Shown: piece after piece, positions 1 through 10,403 of the stretch
Layout of the letters: each line of letters begins with the position of its first letter
Numbering within the stretch: the stretch's first letter is position 1
Source of the DNA: Diadema setosum
Lineage: Eukaryota > Echinodermata > Echinoidea > Diadematoida > Diadematidae
Direction: 5' to 3'
DNA: 64,000 nucleotides
NCBI GenBank assembly: GCA_033980235.1
Contig: CM067070.1
Location: 5,130,978 to 5,194,977 of the forward strand
Notes under the pieces: model-generated
Databases searched by the model: none
Seen by the model: the letters and a program-made list of their open reading frames with translations, nothing else
Told to the model about the DNA's origin: nothing
Translations under genes and position numbers: made by a program

Positions 1-261
1 GTAATAGTTCTAGAAAACCAAATGTCCAAACCCCCTTATCTTTATACCATTTTGTACACTTTGAGTACAATTAAGATGTAGCTGAAGAGGTCTGAAGTAG
101 TCAGACAGTGGTAATAAGAAATCAAGGAATTTCATCTGTTTTGGGTAGGATGCATAATGTCTGTGATATTCTATTGTCAGATACATGTGTAACTCTTCCA
201 TTAGAGAGTCGCATGTCAACCAGTGCGGTCTTTGTGTATGTTCTTAATTTGCTTGTACAAA
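1..261. other. Intronic or upstream DNA, nothing recognised
   Basis: Left edge of the window, presumably inside an upstream HINFP intron because the final-finger exon lies downstream at 2211. No splice-bounded coding segment or recognisable repeat was seen here. Confidence 0.4.
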
Positions 262-937
262 TGTGACCGTACATCACAAAACCAACCAAAAATCGCACGC
301 ACTGATTTTGTGTTAGGACTGAAAATAGGTGAAATTGGTCAACCCAGCCAATCTTGAGTTTTTCATATTTTCTGAAAGAGCAAGTCTTCTTCTACATTAT
401 ACTAAAGTTTGGGATCATAAAACGAAAAGGAAATTGTGCTTTTAGCAGTTTTTCTGGAACACTTTTTAGTAGAATAGTGTGATAAGGTGTTTCTCATAGA
501 GTCCTCTTTTCATTTCTTAAAAAACCCTGTCCATACTCCTCACTTCCAACTCCAATAACTTTAGAAAGAATGATGTTGGCATTGGTCATTCACAGAATAT
601 GTTGATAAAGCATGCTCAATTTCAGCTTAATCTGATAATCCTCTCTTTGTTGTTGATCCAGTGGTCAACATCCTGTTTTTTGTTCCATTCATCATACAGC
701 TAGCACGGCTTGGTAAAGCTAAAGCACTTGAATAGATGCTATACTTCTCTGTCCCTTTTCTCAGTTCACATTTTCCAGAGTGTGTGCTTTCTTTCCAGTA
801 TTAGGATACGTTACGAGAGTCCATTTGAATTGAGTTATACTTCATTTTAAAACTTAAAATATACTCTTTCAGAATCTGCTCTTAACTAAAAATCCATGTC
901 TGGCGACTTTGTGTTGGCTTTGTGATGCAGGGTCACA
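262..937 (+). mobile_element. Non-autonomous DNA transposon, family H copy 1
   Basis: About 680 bp bounded by imperfect inverted termini of roughly 50 bp. The left end starts TGTGACCGTACATCACAAAA, and the right end reads as its reverse complement, finishing TTGTGATGCAGGGTCACA. Two further copies (1330-1978 and 11374-13582) share both ends and much of the interior. A TA follows the right end. TA targets at copy 2 suggest a Tc1/mariner-like insertion preference, but no transposase is encoded, so superfamily is an inference. It lies upstream of the final HINFP finger exon, presumably in an intron. Confidence 0.75.
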
Positions 938-982
938 TATGATGTTTCGTTTGAATTGACCCTGTTTGCTAGCCTATCATTT

Positions 983-1082
983 TTAACCCATTGAGGACGA
1001 GTCCCGAGTATACTCAAACAGGTGTCTATGGGAAATGCGTGTTGTGGCAAAATCAGTCCGTCCTCAATCCTCAATGATTTAA
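983..1082. mobile_element. TTAA-flanked MITE (ACCCATTGAGGAC family), copy 1
   Basis: About 100 bp bounded by TTAA on both sides. The left terminus reads TTAACCCATTGAGGAC and the interior carries CCCGAGTATACTC. The right end is degraded (TCCTCAATGATTTAA). Better copies sit at 6885-6981 and 11998-12090, and a one-ended fragment at about 37590. TTAA targets are typical of piggyBac- and Kolobok-type transposases; the assignment beyond that is open. Confidence 0.65.
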
Positions 1083-1329
1083 AATTATCATGATATCTCA
1101 ATGTGAGATTGTCTTTCAAAATAAGTGAGTCAACGTTCAATTTTGATACCTAGCTGGGAGATAAAGCTGCTTCCCGATGAGTATATTGAAATTTGAAATG
1201 TCCGGAAAGTTCCTTGAATTGTGTTTGACATTTATCTACTAATCTACTCTCAAATTGATAGAAGGGTAAAGTATGCTCGCTCCTCTTGTGCAAAAGAAAT
1301 GTGAACATGGTCATTGATAATAATACATA

Positions 1330-1978
1330 TGTGACCATGCATCACAAAACCAACAGAAAGTCGCACCCCTTGATTTTACATGAGGGCTCAAGAAAGGTGA
1401 AACGGGTAAACCCTGTCAATTTACATATTTCATGAAAGAGCTATTCTTCTACATTATTCTTGAGTTTAGGATCATAAAAATGAATGGGAAAGTGGGTTTT
1501 CAGCAGTTTTTCTACAACCCCCTTTTTTTGGTAGAGTGATGTGATCAGGTGTGTCGTAGAGGCCCCTTTTCATTTCTTGAAAATCCTTTGCACACTCTTT
1601 ACTTTCAACTCTAATAACTTTTGAAAGGATAGTGCTACTTCTTTGAAAGTTTACATTGATCATAGGCAGAAGGTGTTAAATAGAGCATGCTCAATTTCAG
1701 CTCGATCTGATAATCCCTTCATTGTTAATGCTACCGTGGTTTACATCCTGTCTTTTGTCTCTTTCATCACACAGCTTGCACAGCTGGGGCTTGAATAGAC
1801 CTCAGTTCACACTTTTCCAGAGTGTGTATTTTCTTTCCAGTATTTAGATAGGATAGGAGAGTCCATTTGAAACGAGTTATACATCAATTTAAAGCTTAGA
1901 GTCTGCTTTTCCAAAATTTGCCCCTAACTGAAAATCCATGTCTGGCAACTTCTTGTTGGTTTTGTGGTGCAGGGTCAC
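1330..1978 (+). mobile_element. Non-autonomous DNA transposon, family H copy 2
   Basis: Second copy of the element at 262-937, same orientation, about 390 bp downstream. The left end is TGTGACCATGCATCACAAAA and the right end is TTTTGTGGTGCAGGGTCAC. TA dinucleotides abut both ends (1328-1329 and 1979-1980), consistent with a TA target duplication. The interior shares long blocks with copy 1, for example the CAGCAGTTTTTCT region and the ACATCCTGTCTTTTGT region. No coding capacity. Confidence 0.75.
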
Positions 1979-2210
1979 TAATGATCATTTTTCTGTTCAT
2001 CAAAATGTCCTTGTTTTACAACTAGTAATTACTTCTTTTTCTTGTATTTGAAGAAAAAAAGAAAACTTAACTGTCATAGACAGAACAGGAAAACAGTGAG
2101 ATTTCTTTTTATAGCAATATTTTGCAAACAATCTCTATTTGACACGCACTCCTTTACTCAAAGTTTGCAGCTTGCTTGTAGTGTGACCTTTGACCTCTGA
2201 CCCATCACAG

Positions 2211-2335
2211 GAGATGGAGGTGCAGCGCTACATGTGCCACGTCTGCGACAAGAAGTTTGCGCGAGGAAACAACCTGACCAAGCACCTCAAGGACAAGCAC
2301 CGCTTCAAGTGGCCCTCGGGTCATGTGCGATTCAG
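2211..2335 (+). CDS. HINFP: HINFP, exon encoding the last C2H2 zinc finger (internal exon)
   Basis: Internal coding exon of the histone H4 transcription factor HINFP. The translation contains one C2H2 finger, [22 protein letters not shown] (C-X2-C-X12-H-X4-H spacing), followed by [11 protein letters not shown], a block I recognise as the end of the finger array in vertebrate HINFP. The acceptor is CCATCACAG before 2211; the donor is TTCAG|GTCTG after 2335. The exon ends two bases into an arginine codon, completed by the first base at 6569, which gives the conserved run [17 protein letters not shown] binds the site II cell-cycle element of histone H4 promoters with NPAT at the G1/S transition (family knowledge). 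The other fingers lie left of the window. Confidence 0.93.
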
Positions 2336-2416
2336 GTCTGTTTACAAGCACAGCAGTACCTGCACTCAGCTGGCCAAGGGATCCAACACAGAAACACACT
2401 TGTGTGACTGAAGCCC

Positions 2417-3189
2417 TTAACCCTAAAAAGACTGGGGGGGGGGCCTAAAAGGCCCCCCCCTCGACATTTCGCGCGATTACTCTGCAACACGCAATGCTCT
2501 CGCCGCGATGCTCTATGACTTTTTTCTTTCGAGTTTCCCGCACATTTTGACACCAAATTTGTGACGCCCGGGGGTACGGTTCTGAAGTTACATAACTTTT
2601 TGTACATGCACGTGAGGCCGAAAATGGCTCAAAATGCGATTTTGTGTACTAAGTCAATGCATATTGAGTTTTTTCACATGGCTCATATAAATATGCTTAT
2701 TTTTACTCTCAATGGCTAAAATTAATTTGTTTTAGGAGTATTATGCTTCAAAAAGTGTCTGCCACAAATTTTGTTAAAAAAACAACAAAAACAAAAGGTC
2801 GAAAAAACAAAGAAATACATAAGAAATTCATAAAACAATAAAATAGATAAGAAATTAATTTTGATACCGAATTTTTTTTCAAGTACATTTGCTAAGAATG
2901 CCACTAAGAATAATTAGACCAAAAATGAGCACTTTTGGAGCTTTATTTACTGATTTAGATCAAAGAGTCTGATTTCTCGCATAAATTAGTATAATTAATC
3001 AAAATAAAATAAAAGAAGACTATTTTGTAAAATTTGAATATACGATCTTGTAGATTACATCGCACACTACCATTGTGCAAATTTTCGCGGCGATCGCGCG
3101 ATCCACGGCCGAGATCTTAAGGGGGGGCCCTTTAGGCCCCCCCCCCAGTCTTTCGAGCTACCAAAATAGCCCAGTCTTTTTAGGGTTAA
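2417..3189. mobile_element. piggyBac-like MITE with TTAA targets in HINFP intron
   Basis: A 773-bp element including flanking TTAA. The termini are exact inverted repeats, TTAACCCTAAAAAGACTGG on the left and its reverse complement ending at 3189. Immediately inside each end is a G/C-run hairpin (GGGGGCCTAAAAGGCCCCC on the left, its counterpart GGGGGCCCTTTAGGCCCCC on the right). CCCTA-AAAGA termini with TTAA duplications fit the piggyBac superfamily. The interior is AT-rich with no transposase, so the element is non-autonomous. It begins only about 80 bp after the HINFP finger-exon donor. Confidence 0.8.
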
Positions 3190-3237
3190 CTTGATATAGA
3201 ATTGTTCTTTGCTGCTCTACTGTTGAGATTTTGGAGC

Positions 3238-6062
3238 CACTATCAGAGCTGCCAACCGTTCCGAAAAATTCGTATTTGTTACGAAAAATCGAAGGGAATA
3301 CGAAAATACGAAAACGTCCTTAGAAAGTACGAATTCACAGTGGGAAAAAATAATGGGTAAAAAAAATGGCAAACGCACGTCGCATGTGCCATGTTATCTG
3401 TACTCAGCTGAGATATCGATGCAACGCGTACGCACAGTATGTGGAAAGCGCTGAATAGAAAAGTGTGCGCACACGCATATCGCTGCTTGCGTACTGTGTA
3501 CACCGAACAGAACTTCGCGCGCGTGAATCCCTGCCGCCTACGGTCACTGGATGTTTACATGGATCGCCGTGGTATCCCCATGACATGTATGTGTGGCCGG
3601 CTGGGGAGCGTGAGTATACTGCAGTAGCTACACACTGTAGCAAGCTGCCACTACAGTACCCTATTTCGTTTTGAGGCGGGGTAGAAAGCGTTCCGTTGTG
3701 CAATGTCTGCTTCTTTTTCTCTTCTTCTTCATCCGCTTGTTCCTTGCCTCCCAAGTACGAAATGATTTTAGAGTGTTGTGTGTTTTTTTGATAACGTTAT
3801 TGCATCATTTTCTGCAAGGAAGAGGTGAGTTTCTGTTCGTGTATTGATGTGTGCAGGTGAAAAGCGTTCGAACTTTCTTTCCCGAGTATCGTGGAAACTC
3901 GTATTTCTAGGCCTATTAAAGGAGATCTCATATAACAGAATACTTATAACAAACAGTTTTCCGGTCAAAATGAATTAATTTCCTTTGTTTTGTATCGTTA
4001 ATTGACTTGATCCCAAGGATCTCGTCGCAATACCAAGTTTCCACTGTGTATTTATTTTCGCGTAGCTTTCGTTTTATTTCTGTCGTTTCTCACACCTCGT
4101 TTGGTACGATTTCCATTTTATATCACTTTATCCGTTCCCTTTATACTTTGAAGTATTTAAACGTAATTCTCTGAAGTGTCTCGCACTGTTATTTTCGTAA
4201 CGGCGATTTCTCCGCTTCGCTGCAATACTTTTTCGAATCGAAGCGACGGAGTTTGATCCCAGCCGCTTCGATGTGCTGTTTGTTGTATCATGGACCCTAC
4301 ATGTAGGGTCCATGGTTGTATTTTCCAAATGTTTGTGTTGTTGGGAGGTGTTGATACCTTGTATTTGTTATTTATTTTCCTAGGTATTTATCTCGAGGGA
4401 TTATGCGTGTTTCTTAATGTTGATAGGAAAAGGCTAAAATGATCTGATGTCTGATGGTGATAACTATGCTGGTGACTGGTGTAAAAAGACATCTTCCTGT
4501 GAATGCTGAGCGTACGTGACGTTTGTTTTATTTCCCTTTCCCCTCTTACTCTTCTTTCCCCTTACTCTTCTTTCCCCTCTCAAGAATGATAAAAAAAAAG
4601 AAATTACATACACCTCACAACAAAAAGAACCACGTGCTATAGCAACCTTCGTAAAGTTAAATCTAAATGTTCAATATCAGTAAAGAATAAGGGGAAAACA
4701 CGAATGACAAATAAAAGCGAAGAGATTGTGTATGCAGTCTCTTCGGCTCGAAGAAACTTGACACCCCACCCCTCTCCCTTGTGGAAATTTCCACAAAAGC
4801 AGGTGCCACACCCAGGTGCGTGCCAGACGAAAGAATGCGCGCACTGGAATAAACAGCGTGTAAATATCCTGGAAATATCGATCGAAGAACCCAGCTCATT
4901 AGTTGAATTAAAGGAATCATTGCAAAGATATCATGATTCTATTTCTATAGCCTTTCTTTTGGCGCAGAGTAGGAAACATCGAACAGTCGATTATAGTGTA
5001 CTTGATCGAATAACTAATGTTCCCTGAACAATCATAAAAGGATTGATTATTCAGTCAATTAAAAATGCAATCACAGAAATACATGAAAGGTCTCGTATGC
5101 CCAGACAAATTCACTACGAGTAGGTCCAATGAGATGCAGTCATCACCTGGTTAGACAGCAAAATACAACGTGTTATGACAATTAATTTCAGTTCACGCTC
5201 ATCAAAACTGCTTATTACTTTTCAAAGTTATGGCTATCAACATTCGTTCGTGGGTGTATTTTGTTTGTTTGTTTGTTTGTTTGTTTGTTTTGTGTTTTTC
5301 CCTCGTGAAAGACGTAATGATTTCTTCGTATTGAATGTAAACTGCATGTTTACCGTAAACAAGCCATTCAGCTCAGCTCAGCTATGGCGCATTCGATCTA
5401 TCGAACTTGCAGTAACCTCTTAGGCAGGAGCACATGACGCATTCCTTTAAACTTGAAAGTGAAGCCACGTGTTTGCACATCGGCGCTTCCACACACAGCG
5501 CGGCATTTTGCGATCATCGTTATAGCAGACTTTCCGATTCCAGTCAGGGGAAAAGGAATTGGAATACTTCGGAAAATACTGATGTTTAAAATCCAATAAA
5601 AAGAAAAAAGCCTGAAAACAACGCATGATTATGTTTTAATAGTAAACAATAATTGGAAACACAGAACAGAATTTTGCATCCGCTCACACAGAAGCTCTCT
5701 TGAGAAGATGAAAGCATTTCCCGCCCCTTGCTAGATAGTGGAAGCTTCCATAATCAACCCAGCAAGTTTTTGGAGTTACATACAGGTGTACTTGCACTTG
5801 TACACATTCATTGGGAGAAAGCAATCAATCAACGCTGAACATTGCGTAGTTTGGCATCTTTATCGTGCTGGTGACCAGCTCGATGCTTCGGTATGTGTCA
5901 TAACGTTATGTTTAGAGCCTGTAGGCCTCATAAGTCGACGAGTTTAATTCAAAATAGCAAAAAGAGGGAGATTGAAAAAATACGAATTCTGGTGGAAAAA
6001 TACGAATTTTGGAGCTGCTGAGTACTAATTTGTGCTTCCAAATGTTGGCAGCTCTGCACTAT
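3238..6062. mobile_element. 2.8-kb TGCCAAC-terminus DNA transposon with 6-bp TSD
   Basis: The element proper is 3244-6056. Termini are perfect 13-bp inverted repeats, CAGAGCTGCCAAC and GTTGGCAGCTCTG, flanked by an exact 6-bp duplication CACTAT (3238-3243 and 6057-6062). Both subterminal regions carry repeated TACGAA words (about 3265-3335 and 5979-6010). The interior includes a CpG-rich stretch near 3410-3660, a (TTTG)n tract near 5258 and a 26-bp perfect palindrome at 4289. The longest reading frames (116 and 107 codons) do not resemble any transposase I recognise. It sits wholly inside the HINFP intron 2336-6568. Superfamily is unassigned. Confidence 0.85.
4289..4314. repeat. 26-bp perfect palindrome
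   Basis: CATGGACCCTACA followed directly by its reverse complement, with no spacer. It lies in the middle of the 2.8-kb element and may be structural debris rather than a functional site. Confidence 0.8.
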
Positions 6063-6568
6063 GTCCAATCTGTGTTTTTAATGTTATCATTATATCTTCT
6101 TTTAGTGTGTTTCTCCACCCTCCCCCCCCCCCCCAAAAAAAAAGTACAACAACCAAACAAGAATCTGTTCGTAACACATAGTTTTTAATATGAGTACATC
6201 TTATTTTTTTATAAGTAATGAATAGTTTGTACAGTGATGGATATGAAGATTATTAAAAACAAATTATTAAAAGTCATTGATTTATGGACCACTGAGGCAT
6301 GTATTAACACTGATTATTTTCTGTCATTGTTTATGTTTTTATCTGATGGCGGGAACCTGGACAAATCGTCAATGTCCTATGGTGTGCCTGTGTTCAAAGT
6401 TGAGGGATGACTTGATCCAATCCAGTCTTTTACAAAGAATTCATGGAAATCAAAGTTTGCTAGGGAGGATAGTGAAAAGTCACCAAATGTCACTGTGGAA
6501 AAATTATTCTATGTGTGTAAATCTTGTTAATTTTGAATTCACCCCTCCTGCCTGACTGCTTCCATCAG
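6063..6568 (+). other. 3' part of HINFP intron, nothing coding
   Basis: The rest of the intron after the 2.8-kb element. It contains a C-run/A-run at about 6122-6144 and AT-rich sequence. The acceptor region reads CTGACTGCTTCCATCAG just before 6569. Confidence 0.7.
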
Positions 6569-6845
6569 ATACAAGGAACATGAGGATGGCTACCTTCGGC
6601 TCCAGACGGTGCGCTATGAGAGCATCGAGCTCACCCAGCAGATCCTGCAGGAGAACCCCAACTCCCCCCAGCAGCTCCCCACGGTACCGGAGGAGGATGG
6701 GGGTGGGGCAACACAGCAACAGCAGCAGCAACAGCAGCAACAACAACAGCAGCAACAACAGCAACAGCAACAGCAGCAGCACCAAGCAAAGGGGGCAGAG
6801 TCATCCACTGAGATTGACAAGCAGGGGCTCGATCAACCCTCAAAG
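6569..6845 (+). CDS. HINFP: HINFP, exon with conserved post-finger block and polyglutamine tract
   Basis: Coding exon joined to 2335. It begins with the HINFP-specific block [18 protein letters not shown] and continues IELTQQIL, closely matching the region after the fingers of vertebrate HINFP. A low-complexity stretch follows: NPNSPQQLP, an acidic/glycine turn, then 22 consecutive glutamines (6714-6779) encoded by mixed CAG and CAA codons, then HQ. I do not recall such a tract in vertebrate HINFP, so it looks lineage-specific. The acceptor is TTCCATCAG; the donor is TCAAAG|GTAATA with the intron in phase 0. The opposite-strand poly-Cys/Leu/Ala frames here are shadows of the CAG repeat. Confidence 0.93.
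6714..6779 (+). repeat. CAG/CAA repeat encoding 22 glutamines
   Basis: Twenty-two uninterrupted glutamine codons within HINFP, with CAA and CAG interspersed. This mixing usually makes such a tract less prone to slippage than pure CAG. A pause to His then Gln ends it. Confidence 0.9.
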
Positions 6846-6884
6846 GTAATACTTGTGTGGGACATGTAGTATACTAAGTGTTTT

Positions 6885-6981
6885 TTAACCCATTGAGGAC
6901 AGGCTGATTTTGCTACAGTACGCATTTCCCGTAGATCCCTTGCCGAGTATACTCGGGACGACTCCTCAACGGGTTATTTAA
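6885..6981. mobile_element. TTAA-flanked MITE (ACCCATTGAGGAC family), copy 2
   Basis: Left end TTAACCCATTGAGGAC, right end reading CTCCTCAACGGGTTATTTAA, TTAA on both sides, with CGAGTATACTCGGGA near the right end. About 89 bp without the targets. It is in the second visible HINFP intron, 40 bp after the donor. Confidence 0.8.
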
Positions 6982-7991
6982 CTCTTTATGTGTCACGTTC
7001 GCACGTCCTACTCAGTCGACGGCGTGCCAACTTCGCATATTCTGCTCAAACGCACTAATCCGCTTAAACCGATCGATAAATCGCCTTATCCTGCGGTACA
7101 ATGAAAGCTTTTCTCACGCTTTTGTTCCTTTCACATACAGCTTGCATTCTATATGGTGATTGACTATCAAGCGGTGTTTCCAACTAAATTTGCATGTAAA
7201 TTCTAAGTTTCTGTCACGGTTTTATGTGCAAAAGTCATGTCTTTACAGTAGTGTAGCAACTGGTCATTAAGAAAATTAAAAGAAATAGATTTGTCATACA
7301 ATTTATATGAAAGCAAAGTTTGGCATTCCTCTTCAACCTTGCTCACTATTATGTCCAGCTTAACAGAAATTTGTAGAAGTTATATAAATGGGAAAAACAT
7401 AATTCTTTCTCAAAGCATAACTACCTTTGTGTCGCAGAATAACGTGGCACACAGGGGGTTTCCACCATGGCACATTAAGAGTTAAAGGACCTGGTAAGGT
7501 GGGGATGCGTGGGTGACCACACTGCATCGATCTTCATCCACTGCCCACCAGGGTTTGTTAAAAAACCACAAGTCGTGCATCGGAGTGTATGCTCACCAGT
7601 ATCAGTCTAATCCTGTCGAGATTCTTTGGCCGTGTGTGTACTTACATACAGATTGGTGATGAGGCTGTACACAGTTCATTACAGGAATTCATGAATGTAT
7701 CCAAGCCGGGCCAGCCTTGCCACTCTATGGTATCCTTCTATCATTACAGGGTGTAGTAATATCTTACCTCATCATAGTGAAGTTATCATTGAATCATGAT
7801 TAATGGGTATTATTGTTTGATATTGTTGTGGATAATGCTACGGTGGTAATTGTTTTCATTTCAATTTTGATGCAATTATTGCAGATGCTATTGCCAAAAT
7901 GTTTGTTCCCATAAAAATCATCAGTTTATCAAGATTTGATTTTGGGAGTGAAGATTTTCATGTTATTGTGCCACACCTTTCATTATTCCAG
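6982..7991 (+). other. HINFP intron remainder, no gene seen
   Basis: AT-rich intron sequence. An open frame that starts upstream at 7899 runs into the last HINFP exon, but TTATTCCAG at 7983-7991 is a good acceptor and marks the real exon start. No repeat family was recognised. Confidence 0.7.
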
Positions 7992-8621
7992 TTGACTGCT
8001 GAAGATTCTACCACCCCATCAGTGCCAAACTCGGACAATGTGCCATACGAACTTCAGTATCTACAGGACGAACAGGGGCGCATCTATGTCGTCAACTGCA
8101 CCGGTAACGTCCGGCACAAGAGACTCGAGCGTGGCGTCGAAGGACAGGATGGCGTGCTGCCAATGGAGGAGGTATACGAGATTGTGTACATGAACAAAGA
8201 GAGAAGCTCGCAAGCCATCCCACCAAGCCATGTGGACAGTGCGGTAGCTGGGGGCACGACAGTTGACGATAATGCTGTCACGAACAGTCCGGGTTACCAA
8301 ACCGGAACAGTTGTTTTAGAAAGTGGCGGTCAGCCCATCTCCCACAGACATGCCCAAGAAGAGGTCCACGACACATCTCCGGAAATGGCGCCAGGCCGCG
8401 CATTCCCGATCGAGCAGATGCAGAGCATTGACGAAGTGTCGGACCGTGAAAGCGGCGGGGAGCCAACCCCAAAGAAGGCGCGCTTCGAGTCTGAGAATGT
8501 TCTCCCGACGATCAGTGAGGACGAGCGACTAAGGAATCTCTTTCCTAGTCTGGAGGATGACCGAATGGCGATGGCAGTAGAGGCCATGACAAACTTGTCG
8601 AGAGGCTTCACAGCTCTCTGA
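7992..8621 (+). CDS. HINFP: HINFP, C-terminal coding exon with stop
   Basis: Last coding exon, phase 0, 209 codons plus TGA at 8619-8621. The visible three exons give 343 residues. The segment holds LQYLQDEQGRIYVVN and VYEIVYMNKE, which I read as the counterpart of the short hydrophobic QEIVYYV stretch near the vertebrate HINFP C-terminus (moderate similarity). A basic patch TPKKAR may be a nuclear localisation signal, and an acidic/hydrophobic tail (ISEDERLRNLFPSLEDD) comes near the end. The rest is polar and probably disordered. The exon boundary is supported by the phase match with 6845 and the TTATTCCAG acceptor. Assignment of this exon rests on splicing continuity more than on strong homology. 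Confidence 0.85.
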   Translation: MTAEDSTTPSVPNSDNVPYELQYLQDEQGRIYVVNCTGNVRHKRLERGVEGQDGVLPMEEVYEIVYMNKERSSQAIPPSHVDSAVAGGTTVDDNAVTNSPGYQTGTVVLESGGQPISHRHAQEEVHDTSPEMAPGRAFPIEQMQSIDEVSDRESGGEPTPKKARFESENVLPTISEDERLRNLFPSLEDDRMAMAVEAMTNLSRGFTAL

Positions 8622-9215
8622 AAGTCTGCCAATAGAGGGCTCTCTATCCCCAGTGTTTCTTGCCATCCTTCCAACAACATATATCTTGTGCAGCACGAGT
8701 TGTTCCAGGGAAAATTGGTCGCAAATTCCAGTTTGGTTGTCATGCACAGTCGAATATTGCTCTTCTGCAACCAAACATATCTTCCAAAAAAGGCAGAAGC
8801 CTCTTTTCACAATGTGTGTCTTGTCATATTCCCATGATGTTGATGAAGATGGAAAGCAATGCAATCTCTCCTCTGTGAAGAAATCAGAGCATGCGGCATT
8901 TTTATATTGATGTCTGTAAGGGGAACATTGTATTCAGGGGGATACAATGTAATCTTGATACAATGTACTCTGTGGCATGTTGATAAGCAGGTACTGTATG
9001 TGCTATATATTTAGCGAGCCCAAGTCTTTCACGAATTAGGACTTTATGAGTAAAGTTCTTTGTATGATTACGTTAGTGAAATTCACAATTGAGGAGTACC
9101 GTAATATCACCCCCTTGTTCATATACTGTACATTATAAAATACAAGTACAAGTGCGCATCTCATTCATTAATCTCTTTGCGTGTTGTTAAATTTGCAAAT
9201 AGTGCTGTAAACAAG
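8622..9215 (+). other. Probable HINFP 3' UTR
   Basis: Non-coding sequence following the HINFP stop. No AATAAA was found before the repeat at 9216. The TATAAA-like word near 9134 and ATTAAA inside that repeat are weak alternatives, so the transcript end is undetermined. Confidence 0.45.
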
Positions 9216-9448
9216 TACTGTATACGCCGAATATTTCGCGAGGTTTTTAATTTCACGAATTTTGCAAGTCAGGTGCTATTCGCGAAATTAAAATATTGAC
9301 TCTCATCCCGATGTGAATGTGACGTACGCTTGTACATTTCTCCGTTCAGTACAGGACTCAAAAATCGCGAATTTAACCACTCTTGAAATCATCAGGAATT
9401 CCCAATACACGAAAATTTTGACTCGCGAAATAGATGGCTTATACAGTA
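9216..9448. mobile_element. TA-flanked MITE (CTGTATACGCCGAATATT family), copy 1
   Basis: About 229 bp between TA dinucleotides (9216-9217 and 9447-9448). The left end is CTGTATACGCCGAATATTTC; the right end is its imperfect reverse complement, finishing GGCTTATACAG. The interior repeats TTCACGAATT/CGCGAATTT words. A second copy, split by an insertion, is at 14679-15121. The TA target suggests Tc1/mariner-type mobilisation. Confidence 0.75.
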
Positions 9449-9954
9449 GTTTGTGAAAGGAAAAACCCTGCAAAATGTACGGCAAAGACAGTATAATGAT
9501 AAACATAATGATGGAGTTTATCATGGTGGTAATAGTGATAATAATGATTATGACACAATAGAACCAATAGCAAAATTTAAGAACAACACAAAACAAAACA
9601 AAACAAGACAAAACAATGGTGAGTGCAGTGAGGGCAGACCAAAGTAGGCTTTTGGAAAACAGCCTCTGCAGGAACCACCTGTTTTGTTCATTGGTGTGTG
9701 TTCATGTTCAGTACCAGTGCCATTCCAAGTGGATAGTCGGGTCTGATTGAATGCATTGTTGGTCCTCCAAATATTTGTTTATGTAACGTTTGAAAATATG
9801 GTGCTTGATTGGTAGAATTGATAATTCTGCTTCAAGTGTCTGAAGGTTTGCTTGGAGCCCAGGTGTTGTTTTGAGAAGTTGTGTGATGAATGCCAATCCT
9901 TACGTTGTGCCAAAATGATGGAGAAGATCATGTGGTACTAATATAGCAAATAAT
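9449..9954. other. Intergenic, nothing recognised
   Basis: AT-rich sequence including a short AAACAAAACAA tract near 9580-9615. No coding segment or repeat family can be supported. Confidence 0.5.
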
Positions 9955-10035
9955 ATAGGGGGCTGGAGATCCCCCCCCCCCCCCCCTCCAGCTCTGTCAT
10001 CTACAGTGTACCTAGATAGCCCGGCCTAGTTAGGG
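9955..10035. repeat. C-run hairpin fragment ending in TTAGGGTTAA
   Basis: GGGGGCTGGAGAT followed by about 18 C and CTCCAGCTC, ending AGTTAGGGTTAA. This resembles the right part of a TTAACCCT element such as 2417-3189 without a matching left end, so it may be a truncated copy. Confidence 0.35.
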
Positions 10036-10403
10036 TTAAAGGGATCGTATAGTCTTGGTTGAGACGTAATTTCAGGTTTCTAACATTTTTTTTTTTTTGT
10101 GAGATAATGAGAAACCTCTTCTGAAATATGAAAGAGCATGTAATTCTATGAGGAATTCAACGTTTATTTGATGAAAATTGTTTTTCAAATGGCTGAGATA
10201 TCCAAAAAGAGCAATTCTAATCAAGTGTGGGACCCACATTTTACTATGATCACTTTGTTTTACTTTGTTTTTGGATGTTTCAGTCATTCCAAACCCGATT
10301 TTCATCCAATAAACTTTGAATTCATAAGTATTTTCTTGGTATCTCACAAAAAGTTAAAAGCCCAATTCTCTTCTCCACCAATACTGTACCATCCCTGGGT
10401 TAA
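10036..10403. mobile_element. TTAA-flanked MITE (AGGGATGGTATAG family), copy 1
   Basis: Diverged copy of the element at 45438-45696. The left end is TTAAAGGGATCGTATAGTC with TTGGTTGAGAC inside; the right end is ACTGTACCATCCCTGGGTTAA. The interior is a large imperfect inverted repeat: left CAGGTTTC…GTGAGATAATGAGAAACC and right GGTATCTCACAAAAAG. Forward frames in this stretch mirror one another because of the palindrome and are not genes. Confidence 0.7.

Noticed and set aside
3404..3754. 116-codon minus frame in the 2.8-kb element
   Set aside because: No transposase motif and no family resemblance; the CpG-rich sequence makes open frames likely by chance.
6614..6843. Minus-strand frames rich in Cys, Leu or Ala opposite the glutamine tract
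   Set aside because: They are shadows of the CAG/CAA repeat in the HINFP exon.
7899..7991. Upstream extension of the last HINFP exon from the ATG at 7899
   Set aside because: TTATTCCAG at 7983-7991 is a good acceptor that restores phase 0 with the previous exon; the extension is intronic.
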